From Paraburkholderia solisilvae (GTDB taxonomy: Bacteria; Pseudomonadota; Gammaproteobacteria; Burkholderiales; Burkholderiaceae): a DNA stretch of 64,000 bases. Made by a program: the position numbers and the translations under genes. Of this stretch, positions 8,115 to 17,206 are shown piece after piece (the first letter of the stretch is position 1; each line of letters opens with the position of its first letter). The stretch covers positions 58,651 to 122,650 of the forward strand of contig NZ_CADIKF010000017.1 in the NCBI RefSeq assembly GCF_902859875.1, read 5' to 3'. The notes beneath the pieces are model-generated. The model was not told where the DNA came from. It saw only the letters and a program-made list of their open reading frames with translations, and made no database searches.

Positions 8115-9704
8115 ATGAGCGCAAGTTTCATTGCACAGTTGCACGCGAGCCATGTGCTCGCATTTCTGCTTGTCTGCTTCTACGCGTGGAGCCGCTTCAA
8201 CACGCCGAGGACCGTGCGGGCGCAGACGAGCCGGTTCCAGTACTTCGCAAGCTGCATCACCTACGTGCTTTCCTGCGCGGGCCTGTGGATCGGCATCACG
8301 CTGGCCATCGAGCAGAATCCGCAATGGCTCGCGATACTGCATCCGGCGCCCGCCGACGGTACGCGGCTCGACGCACTGGAAGCCCCGCTGGTCGCCGCGC
8401 TGATGCTCACCACGTTATTGCCGTCGGTGCCGATGCTCAACACCGTCGACGGCAAGATACTCGCGTTTTTCCATACGATCGGTGAAATTCCGTTCGGCGC
8501 GGTTCGCTGGGCGCAGAGAATGGACGACGCTCCGTTCGAGATGCGCGCGAGCCTCGTCGACGATGCCGCGGCCTACGTGCGCGACAGCGACGATCTGGCC
8601 ACCTCGCTCGCCGCACAACTTAGCGCCGACAGAGACGGAGCGCCACAGCAGTATCGCTTTACCCGCGTGCTCGCGCTGTATGTCTGGCTGAAGAAGTACC
8701 GCAGCCGCGCCCGTTTCGACGCGGACTTCCCTGACGATGCCGACGCATTCGAAAAGCGCATGCGCAGCTATTTCGCGCAGAGCGCCGGCTTTTTCGCCAT
8801 GGCCGCGCAATTGCCGGCGCCGGAACTCGCCGCGTTGCCGGACTCGGTGCGAAATTTCCGCGTGCTGTCCAAGGATGCGTATGAAGATGCGCGACTGATG
8901 CTTGCGCGCCTGCTGCTGTACAGCAACAACCGTGAAGCGCAGATCGCGAGCGAACTCAGGACATTGGGTTTCACGATCGCGCCGCGCGCGGGTGTGGCAT
9001 TCCCGTTCAACCTGCTCGCACTCGACTGGATCGGCGTCGTCGTGCTGTTCGGTATCGTGGCCATCCTGACCGCGGCGCCGGGGGGCGACGTGATTACACG
9101 CCGGCTCTCGATCGGCTTGCTGGTGGCCGTCAATCATTGCGTCGCGGCCGCGTTCGCGATCCTGCCGAAGCAGCTGTGGGCGTTTGCGAACCGCGATCGC
9201 GGCGGCGAGCGGCCGGTGCTCGCCTACGTGCTGTCCGGGCTGCTGACGCTGACCGTCGTGCTCGCGCTGTCCGCCGTCGTCTATTCGATCAGGCTCGGCC
9301 TGCCGCACGCGGAAGCACTGCTGCCGTTCGGCGCGCAATGCAAGTGGCTCGCGCTGTCCACCGTGCTGGCTGTCCTGCTGGCGTTCGCATGCGACAACTA
9401 TGTGACCGAAGCGCAGGCGCCGCGCTGGCTGAGATGGGCCGAAAGCGCGAGTATCGCCGGCAGCATGGCGCTCGTCGGCTATGGGGTCGTGACATGGCTG
9501 GCCGCCGATCTCGCCGCCACCGGCTGGCGCACCCCCGCGCAGCCGTGGCTGCCGGTCGCGCTCAGCGCGGTAATCGGCGCATTGTTCGGCGCGACGATTC
9601 CGCACTGGTATCGGCAAACGGTGCGCAAGGTGATGCAGCCGCCATCCGCGGGCGCGACGGCGTTGCCGGTCGTGGTGCCCGGAATGCCAGTGAAAGAGCC
9701 TTAG
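8115..9704 (+). CDS. Polytopic membrane protein of unknown function
   Basis: The ATG at 8115 has a strong GGAGG 7 bases upstream and gives 529 residues; the frame is open further upstream without support. The N-terminus (FIAQLHASHVLAFLLVCFYAWSRF, then CITYVLSCAGLWIGITLAI) has two or three membrane segments. The middle (about 150-290) is a charged, helical cytoplasmic or periplasmic domain. The C-terminal half has six or more further hydrophobic segments (LLALDWIGVVVLFGIVAIL, VLSGLLTLTVVLALSAVVYS and others). I recognise no family motif. It stands alone between a hairpin and a 12-bp minisatellite. Confidence 0.75.
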   Translation: MSASFIAQLHASHVLAFLLVCFYAWSRFNTPRTVRAQTSRFQYFASCITYVLSCAGLWIGITLAIEQNPQWLAILHPAPADGTRLDALEAPLVAALMLTTLLPSVPMLNTVDGKILAFFHTIGEIPFGAVRWAQRMDDAPFEMRASLVDDAAAYVRDSDDLATSLAAQLSADRDGAPQQYRFTRVLALYVWLKKYRSRARFDADFPDDADAFEKRMRSYFAQSAGFFAMAAQLPAPELAALPDSVRNFRVLSKDAYEDARLMLARLLLYSNNREAQIASELRTLGFTIAPRAGVAFPFNLLALDWIGVVVLFGIVAILTAAPGGDVITRRLSIGLLVAVNHCVAAAFAILPKQLWAFANRDRGGERPVLAYVLSGLLTLTVVLALSAVVYSIRLGLPHAEALLPFGAQCKWLALSTVLAVLLAFACDNYVTEAQAPRWLRWAESASIAGSMALVGYGVVTWLAADLAATGWRTPAQPWLPVALSAVIGALFGATIPHWYRQTVRKVMQPPSAGATALPVVVPGMPVKEP

Positions 9705-9757
9705 ACGAGCGCCAGGTCGTGCCGGCGCGCGCGCTGCTCGGGACCGGACCTACTAGC

Positions 9758-9901
9758 GCGGTGAGGTTCGCGGTGAGGTTCGCGGTGAGGTTCGCGGTGA
9801 GGTTCGCGGTGAGGTTCGCGGTGAGGTTCGCGGTGAGGTTCGCGGTGAGGTTCGCCGTGAAGTTCGCCGTGAAGTTCGCAATGAAGTTCGCGGTGAAGTT
9901 C
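9758..9901 (+). repeat. 12-bp minisatellite, 12 units
   Basis: Eight perfect copies of GCGGTGAGGTTC (9758-9853) are followed by four diverged copies (consensus GCSGTGAAGTTC) to 9901. The array lies 3' of the membrane-protein gene and just outside the 3' end of the convergent MBL hydrolase gene, so it is intergenic. Its perfect part implies recent slippage expansion. The long open frames across it in several frames come from the repeat and are not genes. Confidence 0.95.
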
Positions 9902-9934
9902 GCCGCGACCCTGCCGGTCACCGCGATCGTGATA

Positions 9935-11008
9935 TCACAGCGCCGCGAAGCGTACGACGCCGTCTTCGCCTTCCACCCGCCGCAATTCTCCCGCGTGCCA
10001 TAGCAGATGCAGATGGGCGAGCGCCTCGCCCATCGCAAACGTCAACTGATGCAGGTCGAGTTTGCGCCGGAACATCAACGGCACGATGTCCGCCGCGCTG
10101 CGCGGCGCTTCCCCGCAAGCGGCGCGCACCTCGGCAAGCCGCGCCGCGTGATGGTCGCGCAACTGCGTGATACGCGTGCGCAAGCCGCGAAACGGCTTGC
10201 CGTGCGACGGCAGCACGAGCGTGTCGCCGGCCATCGGTTCGTAGCGCGCCAATGCCTGCAGGTAAAGCGCGAGCGGATCGCCCTCGGGTTCGATATCGAA
10301 CACCGATACGTTGGTCGAAATGCGCGGCAACACCATATCGCCGGAAATCAGCAATGCTGCCTCTTCGCAATGCAGCGCGCAGTGCTCGGGTGAATGACCG
10401 AAACCGGTGACGACGCGCCAGCTGCGCTCGCCGATCGTCAGGATGTCGCCTTCGCGCATGCGGCGATATTGGCGCGGCACCGCGGGCACGAGGCTCGGGT
10501 AGTAGCTCTGGCGATTGCGCAATTGTTCGAGCAGGTCGGGGTCGGCGAGACCGTGCCGTCCGAAGTGGCGCGCGGCGCCTTCACCGCCCGCGTTCGAGCC
10601 TTCGCCCGCGGCCATCACGCGCCCGAACATGTACTCGCCAAGCGACATCCACAACCGCGCATTCCAGCGCTGCCGGTCGCCGCCGTCACAGAGCCAGTGC
10701 GCGAGACCGACATGATCCGGATGACAATGCGTGACGATCACGCGCAGCACCGGCAAGCCGCCCAACACGGTATCGAACACGCGCTCCCAGTTCGCCTTGA
10801 TGGTGTCGGACGCGATGCCGCAATCGATCACCGTCCAGCCCGGCCGCCCGTCGATCTCATCGCGTATCAGCCACAGGTTGATATGGTCGAGCGCAAACGG
10901 CAGCGGCATGCGCAGCCAGTGCACGCCAGGCGCGACTTCATACGCGGTGCCCGCTTCGGGCAGCGTGTCGCCGAACGGATAGTCGAGCTGGTGTTCGAGT
11001 TCATTCAT
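9935..11008 (-). CDS. MBL-fold metallo-hydrolase
   Basis: A protein of about 357 residues (ATG at 11008; the frame is open to 11089) with the metallo-beta-lactamase zinc motif THCHPDHVG (HxHxDH form). Further metal ligands are seen in TGFGHSPEHCALHCEE and in ISGDMVL, and a C-terminal winged-helix-like tail contains PLMFRRKLDLHQLTFAMGEALAHL. This long form with a C-terminal BLACT-like winged helix is common next to liu genes in Burkholderiales. Its substrate is unknown, perhaps an acyl-CoA or thioester. It is divergent from the LiuR-like regulator, which may control it. The start is uncertain, because no good Shine-Dalgarno precedes 11008. Confidence 0.85.
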   Translation of the reverse strand: MNELEHQLDYPFGDTLPEAGTAYEVAPGVHWLRMPLPFALDHINLWLIRDEIDGRPGWTVIDCGIASDTIKANWERVFDTVLGGLPVLRVIVTHCHPDHVGLAHWLCDGGDRQRWNARLWMSLGEYMFGRVMAAGEGSNAGGEGAARHFGRHGLADPDLLEQLRNRQSYYPSLVPAVPRQYRRMREGDILTIGERSWRVVTGFGHSPEHCALHCEEAALLISGDMVLPRISTNVSVFDIEPEGDPLALYLQALARYEPMAGDTLVLPSHGKPFRGLRTRITQLRDHHAARLAEVRAACGEAPRSAADIVPLMFRRKLDLHQLTFAMGEALAHLHLLWHAGELRRVEGEDGVVRFAAL

Positions 11009-11302
11009 CGTGGAGGAGAATCCCTTGCGAGTGGGCCGCGCGGATGGGCGCTCTCGCGCCGTTCGGTCCGAGGTCTTTGCGACCGCCATCGTCGCGACCG
11101 GTGCGTTTCAACACGCATGGCCGCGCCCGGCGCGGTTGCGCTTTGCGCAGGTTGACGATAACGTAAACGTCGATTCTATCGTCCAACCCGGCATCGTGCG
11201 CGGCGCACCGGCTTAAGCCAGGTTCGCTGGCAGGCCCGGCGCCTCGTCGAGAGGCCGTTGCGCCGGCTCGCCGGGCGGGCCGCTCCACCGGAATGCAGAA
11301 CC

Positions 11303-11818
11303 ATGAGCGTGCAATACACGATCAGCGAACTCGCGCGCGAATTCGACGTCACGCCGCGAGCGATCCGTTTCTATGAAGATCAGGGTTTACTCGCACCGAG
11401 CCGCGAAGGCGCGGGCGGCCTGCGCCGCGTCTACTCCGCGCGGGACCGCACGCGGCTCAAGCTGACGCTGCGCGGCAAGCGGCTCGGTTTCACGCTGTCT
11501 GAAATACGCGATCTGCTGGATCTGTACGACTCGCCGACCGACACGGCGCCGCAATTGCAGGCATTTCTCGCGACCGTGGTCCGCCATCGCGAAGTGCTGG
11601 AGCAGCAGCGTGAAGATCTGAACGCGACGCTCGACGAACTTGCGCAATATGAAGCCGAAGCACGTGCACTGCTCGAGCGCAGCGCACGAGCGCCGCACGA
11701 TACGAAACAACCGCACGCATCGCAATCATCGGAATCATCGGAACAAGCGCGGCAACCCCTGCAGCGGGAGCGGGAGACGGAGCGCGCCGTGCGCGGCGCG
11801 CGGCGGGAACGGACCTGA
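11303..11818 (+). CDS. liuR: MerR-family regulator, LiuR-like
   Basis: 171 residues from the ATG at 11303. Residues 4-70 are a MerR winged helix-turn-helix ([20 protein letters not shown] followed by EDQGLLAP, then [20 protein letters not shown]). The dimerisation helix contains [19 protein letters not shown], which closely matches LiuR, the regulator of leucine/isovalerate catabolism. The last 40 residues are a low-complexity Ser/Glu/Arg tail probably grown by short repeats. No cysteine metal site is present, which fits the organic-ligand subgroup. It is divergent from the MBL hydrolase and upstream of aceK. Its usual acyl-CoA dehydrogenase target is not adjacent here. Confidence 0.8.
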   Translation: MSVQYTISELAREFDVTPRAIRFYEDQGLLAPSREGAGGLRRVYSARDRTRLKLTLRGKRLGFTLSEIRDLLDLYDSPTDTAPQLQAFLATVVRHREVLEQQREDLNATLDELAQYEAEARALLERSARAPHDTKQPHASQSSESSEQARQPLQRERETERAVRGARRERT

Positions 11819-11891
11819 TGCGGGCGGCGCAGGTTACCCGAACGCTACAATGGCAGGTGTCTTCACGACATTGAGCGGATGCACGGTCGAC

Positions 11892-13709
11892 ATGAATCAC
11901 TTTCCTAAACTGCTGTCTTCGCAGATCGGCTTCGACGTCGCGCAAGCCATGCTCGAAGGTTTCGACCGGCACTACCGGATTTTCCGCGACGCGGCGGTTC
12001 GCGCGCAGGATCTGTTCGAGGCGGCGGACTGGCACGGCATTGCGCGCCTCGCGCGCGAGCGCATCACGTCGTACGACGAGCGCGTGCAGGAATGTGTCGA
12101 ACGGCTCGAAGACGAATACGACGCCGAAAATATCGACGACGAAGTCTGGCAGCAGATCAAGCTGCACTACATCGGCCTCCTGACCGCGCACCGGCAGCCC
12201 GAATGCGCGGAGACATTCTTCAATTCCGTCTGCTGCAAGATCCTGCACCGCTCGTACTTCAACAACGACTTTATTTTCGTGCGCCCGGCCATCTCGACCG
12301 AGTACATCGAAAACGACGAACCCGCGGCCAAGCCCACCTATCGCGCGTACTACCCGGGCAAGGACGGATTTGCGCAGACGCTCGAGCGCATCGTCACGAA
12401 TTTTCAGCTGAACCCGCCGTTCGAAGACCTGCAACGCGACGTCGGCTGCGTGCTGCAGGCCATTCACGACACATTCGGCGCCTTCACCGAAGCGCCCAAC
12501 TTCCAGATTCACGTGCTGTCGTCGCTGTTCTTCCGCAACAAGGCGGCGTATATCGTCGGGCGCATCATCAACGGCGATCTGCTGGTGCCGTTCGCGATTC
12601 CGGTGCATCACGTGCGGCCGGGCGTGCTCGCGCTCGACGCGGTGCTGCTCAAACGCGAACAGCTGCTGATCATCTTCAGCTTTTCGCATTCGTATTTTCT
12701 GGTCGATATGGAAGTGCCGTCGGCGTTCGTGCAGTTTCTCGGCACGATCATGCCGGGCAAGCCGAAAGCGGAAATCTACACGTCGGTCGGTTTGCAGAAG
12801 CAGGGCAAAAACCTGTTCTATCGCGACCTGCTGCATCATCTGTCGCACTCGAGCGACCCGTTTACAATCGCGCCGGGCATCAAGGGCCTCGTGATGCTCG
12901 TATTCACGCTGCCGTCGTTTCCGTACGTGTTCAAGCTGATCAAGGATCATTTCCCGCCGCCGAAAGACACCACGCGCGCGCAGATCCAGGACAAGTATCA
13001 GCTCGTCAAACGTCACGACCGGCTCGGCCGGATGGCCGATACGCTCGAGTATTCGAGCGTCGCGCTGCCGCTGTCGCGCATCGACGACGCGCTGTTGCGC
13101 GAATTGCAGAAGGAAGTGCCGTCGCTGCTCGAATACGAAGGCGGCAACCTCGTGATCGAGCATCTGTACATCGAGCGGCGCATGGTGCCGCTCAACCTGT
13201 TCCTGCAAAACGGCACCGACGACGACATCGACCATGGCATCAGGGAATACGGCGACGCGGTCAAGGAACTGATGCAGGCGAATATCTTTCCGGGCGACAT
13301 GCTGTACAAGAATTTCGGCGTCACGCGCCACGGCCGCGTGGTGTTCTACGACTACGACGAGATCGAATATCTGACCGACTGCAATATCCGCGCGGTGCCG
13401 CCGCCGCGCCACGAAGAAGACGAGATGTCCGGCGAGCCGTGGTACACGGTCGGCCCGCACGACATCTTTCCCGAGACATACGGCACGTTCCTGCTTGGCG
13501 ACCCGCGCGTGCGCCGGTCTTTTATCCGGCATCACGCGGATTTTTTCGATCCGGCGCTGTGGCAGCGGCACAAGGATCACATTCTCAAAGGCGAGCTACC
13601 CGACTTCTATCCGTATGAGCGCGGCATCCGGTTTCGCAACCGCTACCCGGAACGCTTTGCGTCCCTTACTGACGATGGCGCCGCCGCCGCGGCGGCGCGC
13701 GCCGCATGA
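11892..13709 (+). CDS. aceK: Isocitrate dehydrogenase kinase/phosphatase AceK
   Basis: 605 residues from the ATG at 11892 (the frame is open upstream). This bifunctional cytosolic enzyme phosphorylates and dephosphorylates isocitrate dehydrogenase and so steers carbon between the TCA cycle and the glyoxylate shunt. Recognised stretches include [20 protein letters not shown], the regulatory-to-catalytic domain boundary, [20 protein letters not shown] with the catalytic-loop Asp/Glu, and the C-terminal [20 protein letters not shown]. The length matches the Burkholderia form, slightly longer than the E. coli one. No glyoxylate-shunt genes are next to it. It follows the LiuR-like gene by 73 bases. 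Confidence 0.96.
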   Translation: MNHFPKLLSSQIGFDVAQAMLEGFDRHYRIFRDAAVRAQDLFEAADWHGIARLARERITSYDERVQECVERLEDEYDAENIDDEVWQQIKLHYIGLLTAHRQPECAETFFNSVCCKILHRSYFNNDFIFVRPAISTEYIENDEPAAKPTYRAYYPGKDGFAQTLERIVTNFQLNPPFEDLQRDVGCVLQAIHDTFGAFTEAPNFQIHVLSSLFFRNKAAYIVGRIINGDLLVPFAIPVHHVRPGVLALDAVLLKREQLLIIFSFSHSYFLVDMEVPSAFVQFLGTIMPGKPKAEIYTSVGLQKQGKNLFYRDLLHHLSHSSDPFTIAPGIKGLVMLVFTLPSFPYVFKLIKDHFPPPKDTTRAQIQDKYQLVKRHDRLGRMADTLEYSSVALPLSRIDDALLRELQKEVPSLLEYEGGNLVIEHLYIERRMVPLNLFLQNGTDDDIDHGIREYGDAVKELMQANIFPGDMLYKNFGVTRHGRVVFYDYDEIEYLTDCNIRAVPPPRHEEDEMSGEPWYTVGPHDIFPETYGTFLLGDPRVRRSFIRHHADFFDPALWQRHKDHILKGELPDFYPYERGIRFRNRYPERFASLTDDGAAAAAARAA

Positions 13710-13830
13710 GACGCCACACCATGCGGCACGCCGCCCAACCCCAGCCGCTGCGTCGCCCGTGCGACGGCAAGCGGCGCCCGCACTTTCCAACGGACCGGCA
13801 CGCCGGTCCTCACCACGGCTTCAGGCAATC

Positions 13831-14607
13831 ATGACAACCCACGCTACTTCCGACACTCACCCGCTCGCGCATCTGTTCGACAACAACGAAGCGTGGGTCA
13901 AGCGCAAGCTGTCCGAGGATCCGGACTACTTCTCGCGTCTTGCGCATCAGCAAACGCCCGAGTATCTGTGGATCGGCTGCTCGGACTCGCGCGTGCCGGC
14001 CAACCAGATCATCGGTTTGCCGCCGGGCGAAGTGTTCGTGCACCGCAATATCGCGAACGTCGTCGTGCACAGCGATCTGAACTGCCTGTCGGTGATCCAG
14101 TTCGCCGTCGATCTGCTGAAGGTCAAGCACATTCTCGTGGTCGGCCATTACGGCTGCTCGGGCGTCGGCGCCGCGCTGCTCGGCCGGCGCGTCGGCCTCG
14201 CGGACAACTGGCTGCATCACGTGCAGGACGTGCGCGCGAAACATGCCGACCTGCTCGAGCAGTGGCCGATCGGCGAGGCGCGCCATCGGCGCCTCGTCGA
14301 ACTGAACACGATCGAGCAGGTGGTCAACGTATGCCGCACGACGAGCGTCGGCGACGCATGGGCGCGCGGCCAGGACCTGACCATTCACGGCTGGGTATAC
14401 GGCGTGCATGACGGCCGCGTACGCGACCTCGGCATGACGATCGCCGATCTCGACATACTCGAAGCCACTTACGAGCGTTGCGTGGCCGCCGTGTCGGCCA
14501 GCGGCGCGCATGACGCCGACAACGACGTCGTCGCCGCCGACGCGGCGAAGCTCGGCGACGTGCCCGCGGTCGTCGCGGGCGTTATCAAGGAGCTCAAACA
14601 TGAGTGA
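13831..14607 (+). CDS. can: Beta-class carbonic anhydrase
   Basis: 258 residues. The zinc ligands of beta-carbonic anhydrases are all present: C50 in WIGCSDSRVPANQI with the catalytic dyad D52/R54, and H106 and C109 in VVGHYGCSGVGAAL. It interconverts CO2 and bicarbonate in the cytoplasm. In liu-type clusters bicarbonate would supply the biotin-dependent methylcrotonyl-CoA carboxylase, but that carboxylase is absent here. The last codons overlap the thiolase start by eight bases, so the two are translationally coupled. Confidence 0.95.
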   Translation: MTTHATSDTHPLAHLFDNNEAWVKRKLSEDPDYFSRLAHQQTPEYLWIGCSDSRVPANQIIGLPPGEVFVHRNIANVVVHSDLNCLSVIQFAVDLLKVKHILVVGHYGCSGVGAALLGRRVGLADNWLHHVQDVRAKHADLLEQWPIGEARHRRLVELNTIEQVVNVCRTTSVGDAWARGQDLTIHGWVYGVHDGRVRDLGMTIADLDILEATYERCVAAVSASGAHDADNDVVAADAAKLGDVPAVVAGVIKELKHE

Positions 14608-15790
14608 CACAGATGATCCAATCGTGATCGCCGGCGCGGCCCGCACGCCGATCGCGGCATTCCAGGGCGATTTCGCGGCGCTCACCGCAGCGCAGCTCGG
14701 CGCGGCGGCCATCACGGCGGCAGTCGAACGCGCGGGGCTGAAGCCCGGGCAGGTCGACGAAGCCCTGATGGGCTGTGTGCTGCCCGCCGGCCAGGGCCAG
14801 GCGCCCGCGCGCCAGGCCGCGCTCGGCGCGGGCCTGCCGCTTTCGACCGGCTGCACGACCATCAACAAGATGTGCGGCTCCGGCATGCGCGCGGCGATGT
14901 TCGCGCACGACATGCTGGCGGCCGGCTCGGCGGATGTGATCGTCGCGGGCGGCATGGAGAGCATGACCAACGCGCCGTATCTGCTGCCGAAGGCGCGCGG
15001 CGGGATGCGCATGGGTCACGGCCAGGTGCTCGACCATATGTTCCTCGACGGCCTCGAAGACGCGTACGACAAAGGCCGGCTGATGGGTGCGTTCGCCGAG
15101 GAATGCGCGGCGTCGTTCGATTTCACGCGCGAAGCGCAGGACGCGTTCGCGGTCGAATCGTTGACGCGCGCAAAACGCGCGAACGAAGACGGCTCGTTCG
15201 CATGGGAAATCGCGCCGGTGAAAGTGACGAGCCGCAAGGGCGACACGCTCGTCGAGCGCGACGAGCAGCCGTTCAAGGCGAACCTCGACAAGATCGCGAC
15301 GCTCAAGCCCGCTTTCAGCAAAACGGGCACGGTGACGGCCGCGAATTCGTCGTCGATCTCGGACGGCGCCGCGGCGCTCGTGATGATGCGCGCGTCGACC
15401 GCGAAGCGGCTTGGCGTGACGCCGCTCGCACGCGTGGTCGGGCATGCGAGCTTCGCGCAGGAGCCCGCGAAGTTCACCACCGCACCGGTCGGCGCGCTGC
15501 GCAAACTGTTCGAGCGCAACGGCTGGCGCGCGGACGAAGTCGACCTGTACGAAATCAACGAAGCGTTCGCGGTCGTGACGATGGCCGCGATGAAGGAGCA
15601 CGGCTTGCCGCATGCGAAGGTCAACGTGCACGGCGGCGCCTGTGCGCTCGGCCATCCGATCGGCGCATCGGGGGCGCGCATCCTCGTCACGCTGATCGGC
15701 GCGCTGAAGCAGCGCGGGCTCAGGCGCGGCGTCGCGAGCCTGTGCATCGGCGGCGGCGAAGCGACCGCACTGGGCGTCGAGCTCCTCTAG
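14600..15790 (+). CDS. Acetyl-CoA C-acyltransferase (thiolase)
   Basis: 396 residues, starting at the ATG at 14600 inside the 3' end of the carbonic anhydrase gene. It has the full thiolase active site: acyl-binding Cys92 in TTINKMCGSGMRAAM, the NEAFAV motif (YEINEAFAVVTMA), the His in GGACALGHPIGASGARI and the second Cys in LCIGGGEATALG. It condenses or cleaves acetoacetyl-CoA or a related 3-oxoacyl-CoA, the last step of leucine breakdown and of ketone-body use. The context suggests acetoacetyl-CoA as substrate, but the specificity is inferred. Confidence 0.92.
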   Translation: MSDTDDPIVIAGAARTPIAAFQGDFAALTAAQLGAAAITAAVERAGLKPGQVDEALMGCVLPAGQGQAPARQAALGAGLPLSTGCTTINKMCGSGMRAAMFAHDMLAAGSADVIVAGGMESMTNAPYLLPKARGGMRMGHGQVLDHMFLDGLEDAYDKGRLMGAFAEECAASFDFTREAQDAFAVESLTRAKRANEDGSFAWEIAPVKVTSRKGDTLVERDEQPFKANLDKIATLKPAFSKTGTVTAANSSSISDGAAALVMMRASTAKRLGVTPLARVVGHASFAQEPAKFTTAPVGALRKLFERNGWRADEVDLYEINEAFAVVTMAAMKEHGLPHAKVNVHGGACALGHPIGASGARILVTLIGALKQRGLRRGVASLCIGGGEATALGVELL

Positions 15791-15858
15791 CGCGCGGCGC
15801 CGGCGGCCGTGCGCAGCGCCCGCGACCCACGCATGCCGGAGCCACCCGGGGAGACGGC

Positions 15859-16023
15859 ATGAAAACCGTGTTGATCGTCGGCGCGTCGCGCGGCATCGGC
15901 TGGGAATTCGCGCGGCAGTATCGGCAGGCCGGCCTGCGCGACGTGCTCGCGCAGGCGGCCGGCGCGCCACCATTTTTCCACGGCCGCTTCTTCCAGTACG
16001 ACGGCACGCCGCTCGACTGGTGA
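15859..16023 (+). pseudogene. Short-chain dehydrogenase remnant with internal deletion
   Basis: A 54-codon frame with a good Shine-Dalgarno (GGGGAG). Its first 25 residues are the start of an SDR, including the Rossmann motif VLIVGASRGIGWEFARQYR. They run directly into what looks like the C-terminal end of the same family (FFHGRFFQYDGTPLDW). The central 150-180 residues, with the YxxxK active site, are missing, and the frame is kept across the junction near 15934. The product cannot be an active SDR. Either it is a deletion pseudogene, or the short frame is still translated as a non-catalytic peptide. Confidence 0.75.
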
Positions 16024-16060
16024 AGCGGCCGCATGACGAGCGGTAATCGCCGCTGACACG

Positions 16061-16624
16061 ATGACAACTCACACCACTCCGAAACGCGCCGCGGCGCCGG
16101 CCGCTGCGACACCCCGCCCGCTTGAATGTCCGTGCGGCGGCGCTGTGCCTGAGCGGATGCAAGGGAACACGACGGGGACCGTCGCGGCAAACGCGGCTGG
16201 AAGCGCGGCTGGAAACACCGCGGCGCACACCGCCCGGCGCGGCGCGCCGGCCGCCGCGCCGCGTTTCGCCGATTGCTGCGGCCGCTATATCGACGGCGGC
16301 GCAGCCGCGCCGAACGCGTTCGAACTGATGCGCTCCCGCTACAGCGCGTACGTGCTCGGCGATGCCGGCTACCTGCGCGCCACATGGGCGCCGCAAACCT
16401 GCCCCGCCGTCCTCGATGTCGACCGCACGGCGCCCGACGCGCCGCGCTGGCTCGGCCTGCAAATCAAGCGCTTCGCGGCCCTCGACGACACGCATGCCGA
16501 AGTCGAATTCGTCGCGCGTTACAAGGTCGGCGGGCGGGCGCACCGGCTGTGCGAATCGAGCCGCTTCGTGCGCGGCGACGACGGCCGCTGGCGCTATGTG
16601 GACGGCGACGTAAGCGAGCGCTGA
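16061..16624 (+). CDS. YchJ-family protein with an expanded zinc-motif loop
   Basis: 187 residues. The C-terminal two thirds (FELMRSRYSAYVLGDAGYLR, FAALDDTHAEVEFVARYKV, CESSRFVRGDDGRWRYVDGD) match YchJ/UPF0225 proteins, an NTF2-like fold with an N-terminal SEC-C zinc motif. The motif is split: CPCGG (residues about 23-27) is separated from DCCGRYI by roughly 43 residues of Ala/Gly/Thr-rich sequence, where the family normally has about 5-12. The insertion contains a 10-base direct repeat (GCGGCTGGAA) and looks like slippage growth. Function is unknown; the family is linked to liu clusters in this order. Confidence 0.85.
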   Translation: MTTHTTPKRAAAPAAATPRPLECPCGGAVPERMQGNTTGTVAANAAGSAAGNTAAHTARRGAPAAAPRFADCCGRYIDGGAAAPNAFELMRSRYSAYVLGDAGYLRATWAPQTCPAVLDVDRTAPDAPRWLGLQIKRFAALDDTHAEVEFVARYKVGGRAHRLCESSRFVRGDDGRWRYVDGDVSER

Positions 16625-17206
16625 CCTCGCGTCGTTTATGACAGATTTATCTCGTTTCATTGAAAGTCACGGAGAAATGCGATCGGATTCGCGATAGCGC
16701 CCCGTGAACAGCCGGTTTTTTTCCGCTGTCGATCGTTGGTTGTCCGCGACATCGACAGTTTGCGACGCCGGCCTGAAGCCACGCACAGCGGGCTTCCGCC
16801 CGCGATTTCCCACATCGCGCAACGGCAATTCGTACGGCAGGGGTTTCTACCGAATTGCACAAAGGGAAATTGTCGTGCCAGGATCGAGCCATAGTCCTGA
16901 GCGTCCGTCGCGGAGGTGCGGCCACACCGCCCCCGCATGATGTCCGGGCATGCCGCAACTGAAAGCTTATTTTCAGGCTCCAGCGCGGCGTGCTGCGAGG
17001 CATCGCGCGACGCTCCTCATCGACGCGTGGGGTGGCGTCGACCAAGGTGGGTGATTCACTCTCGGTGCGATTCGATCAGCGTGCGAGCGCAAGTTCGGCA
17101 CGCGGGTGCGCTGTTTTTTGTCTTTTTTTGCGCAACCCGCGCGATGCAGACAAACGATTCACGCCGGCAAGCACTATTCAGGCGTTTTTGGAAGCAGGTA
17201 AAGCGG
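16625..17206. other. Intergenic region, no gene recognised
   Basis: This 582-base gap lies between the YchJ gene and the secreted hydrolase. It is less GC-rich than its neighbours and contains a pyrimidine-rich stretch around 17110-17131. A 78-codon open frame (16704-16940) has no ribosome site and no recognisable content. A promoter for the hydrolase probably lies in the last 100 bases, but I see no clear motif. Confidence 0.5.

Noticed and set aside
9137..10003. Long plus-strand open frame across the 12-bp repeat (RFAV repeats)
   Set aside because: It is out of frame with the membrane-protein gene it overlaps and is kept open only by GC bias and the 12-bp repeat.
16704..16940. 78-codon frame between YchJ and the secreted hydrolase
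   Set aside because: No ribosome site, atypical composition and no recognisable motif.
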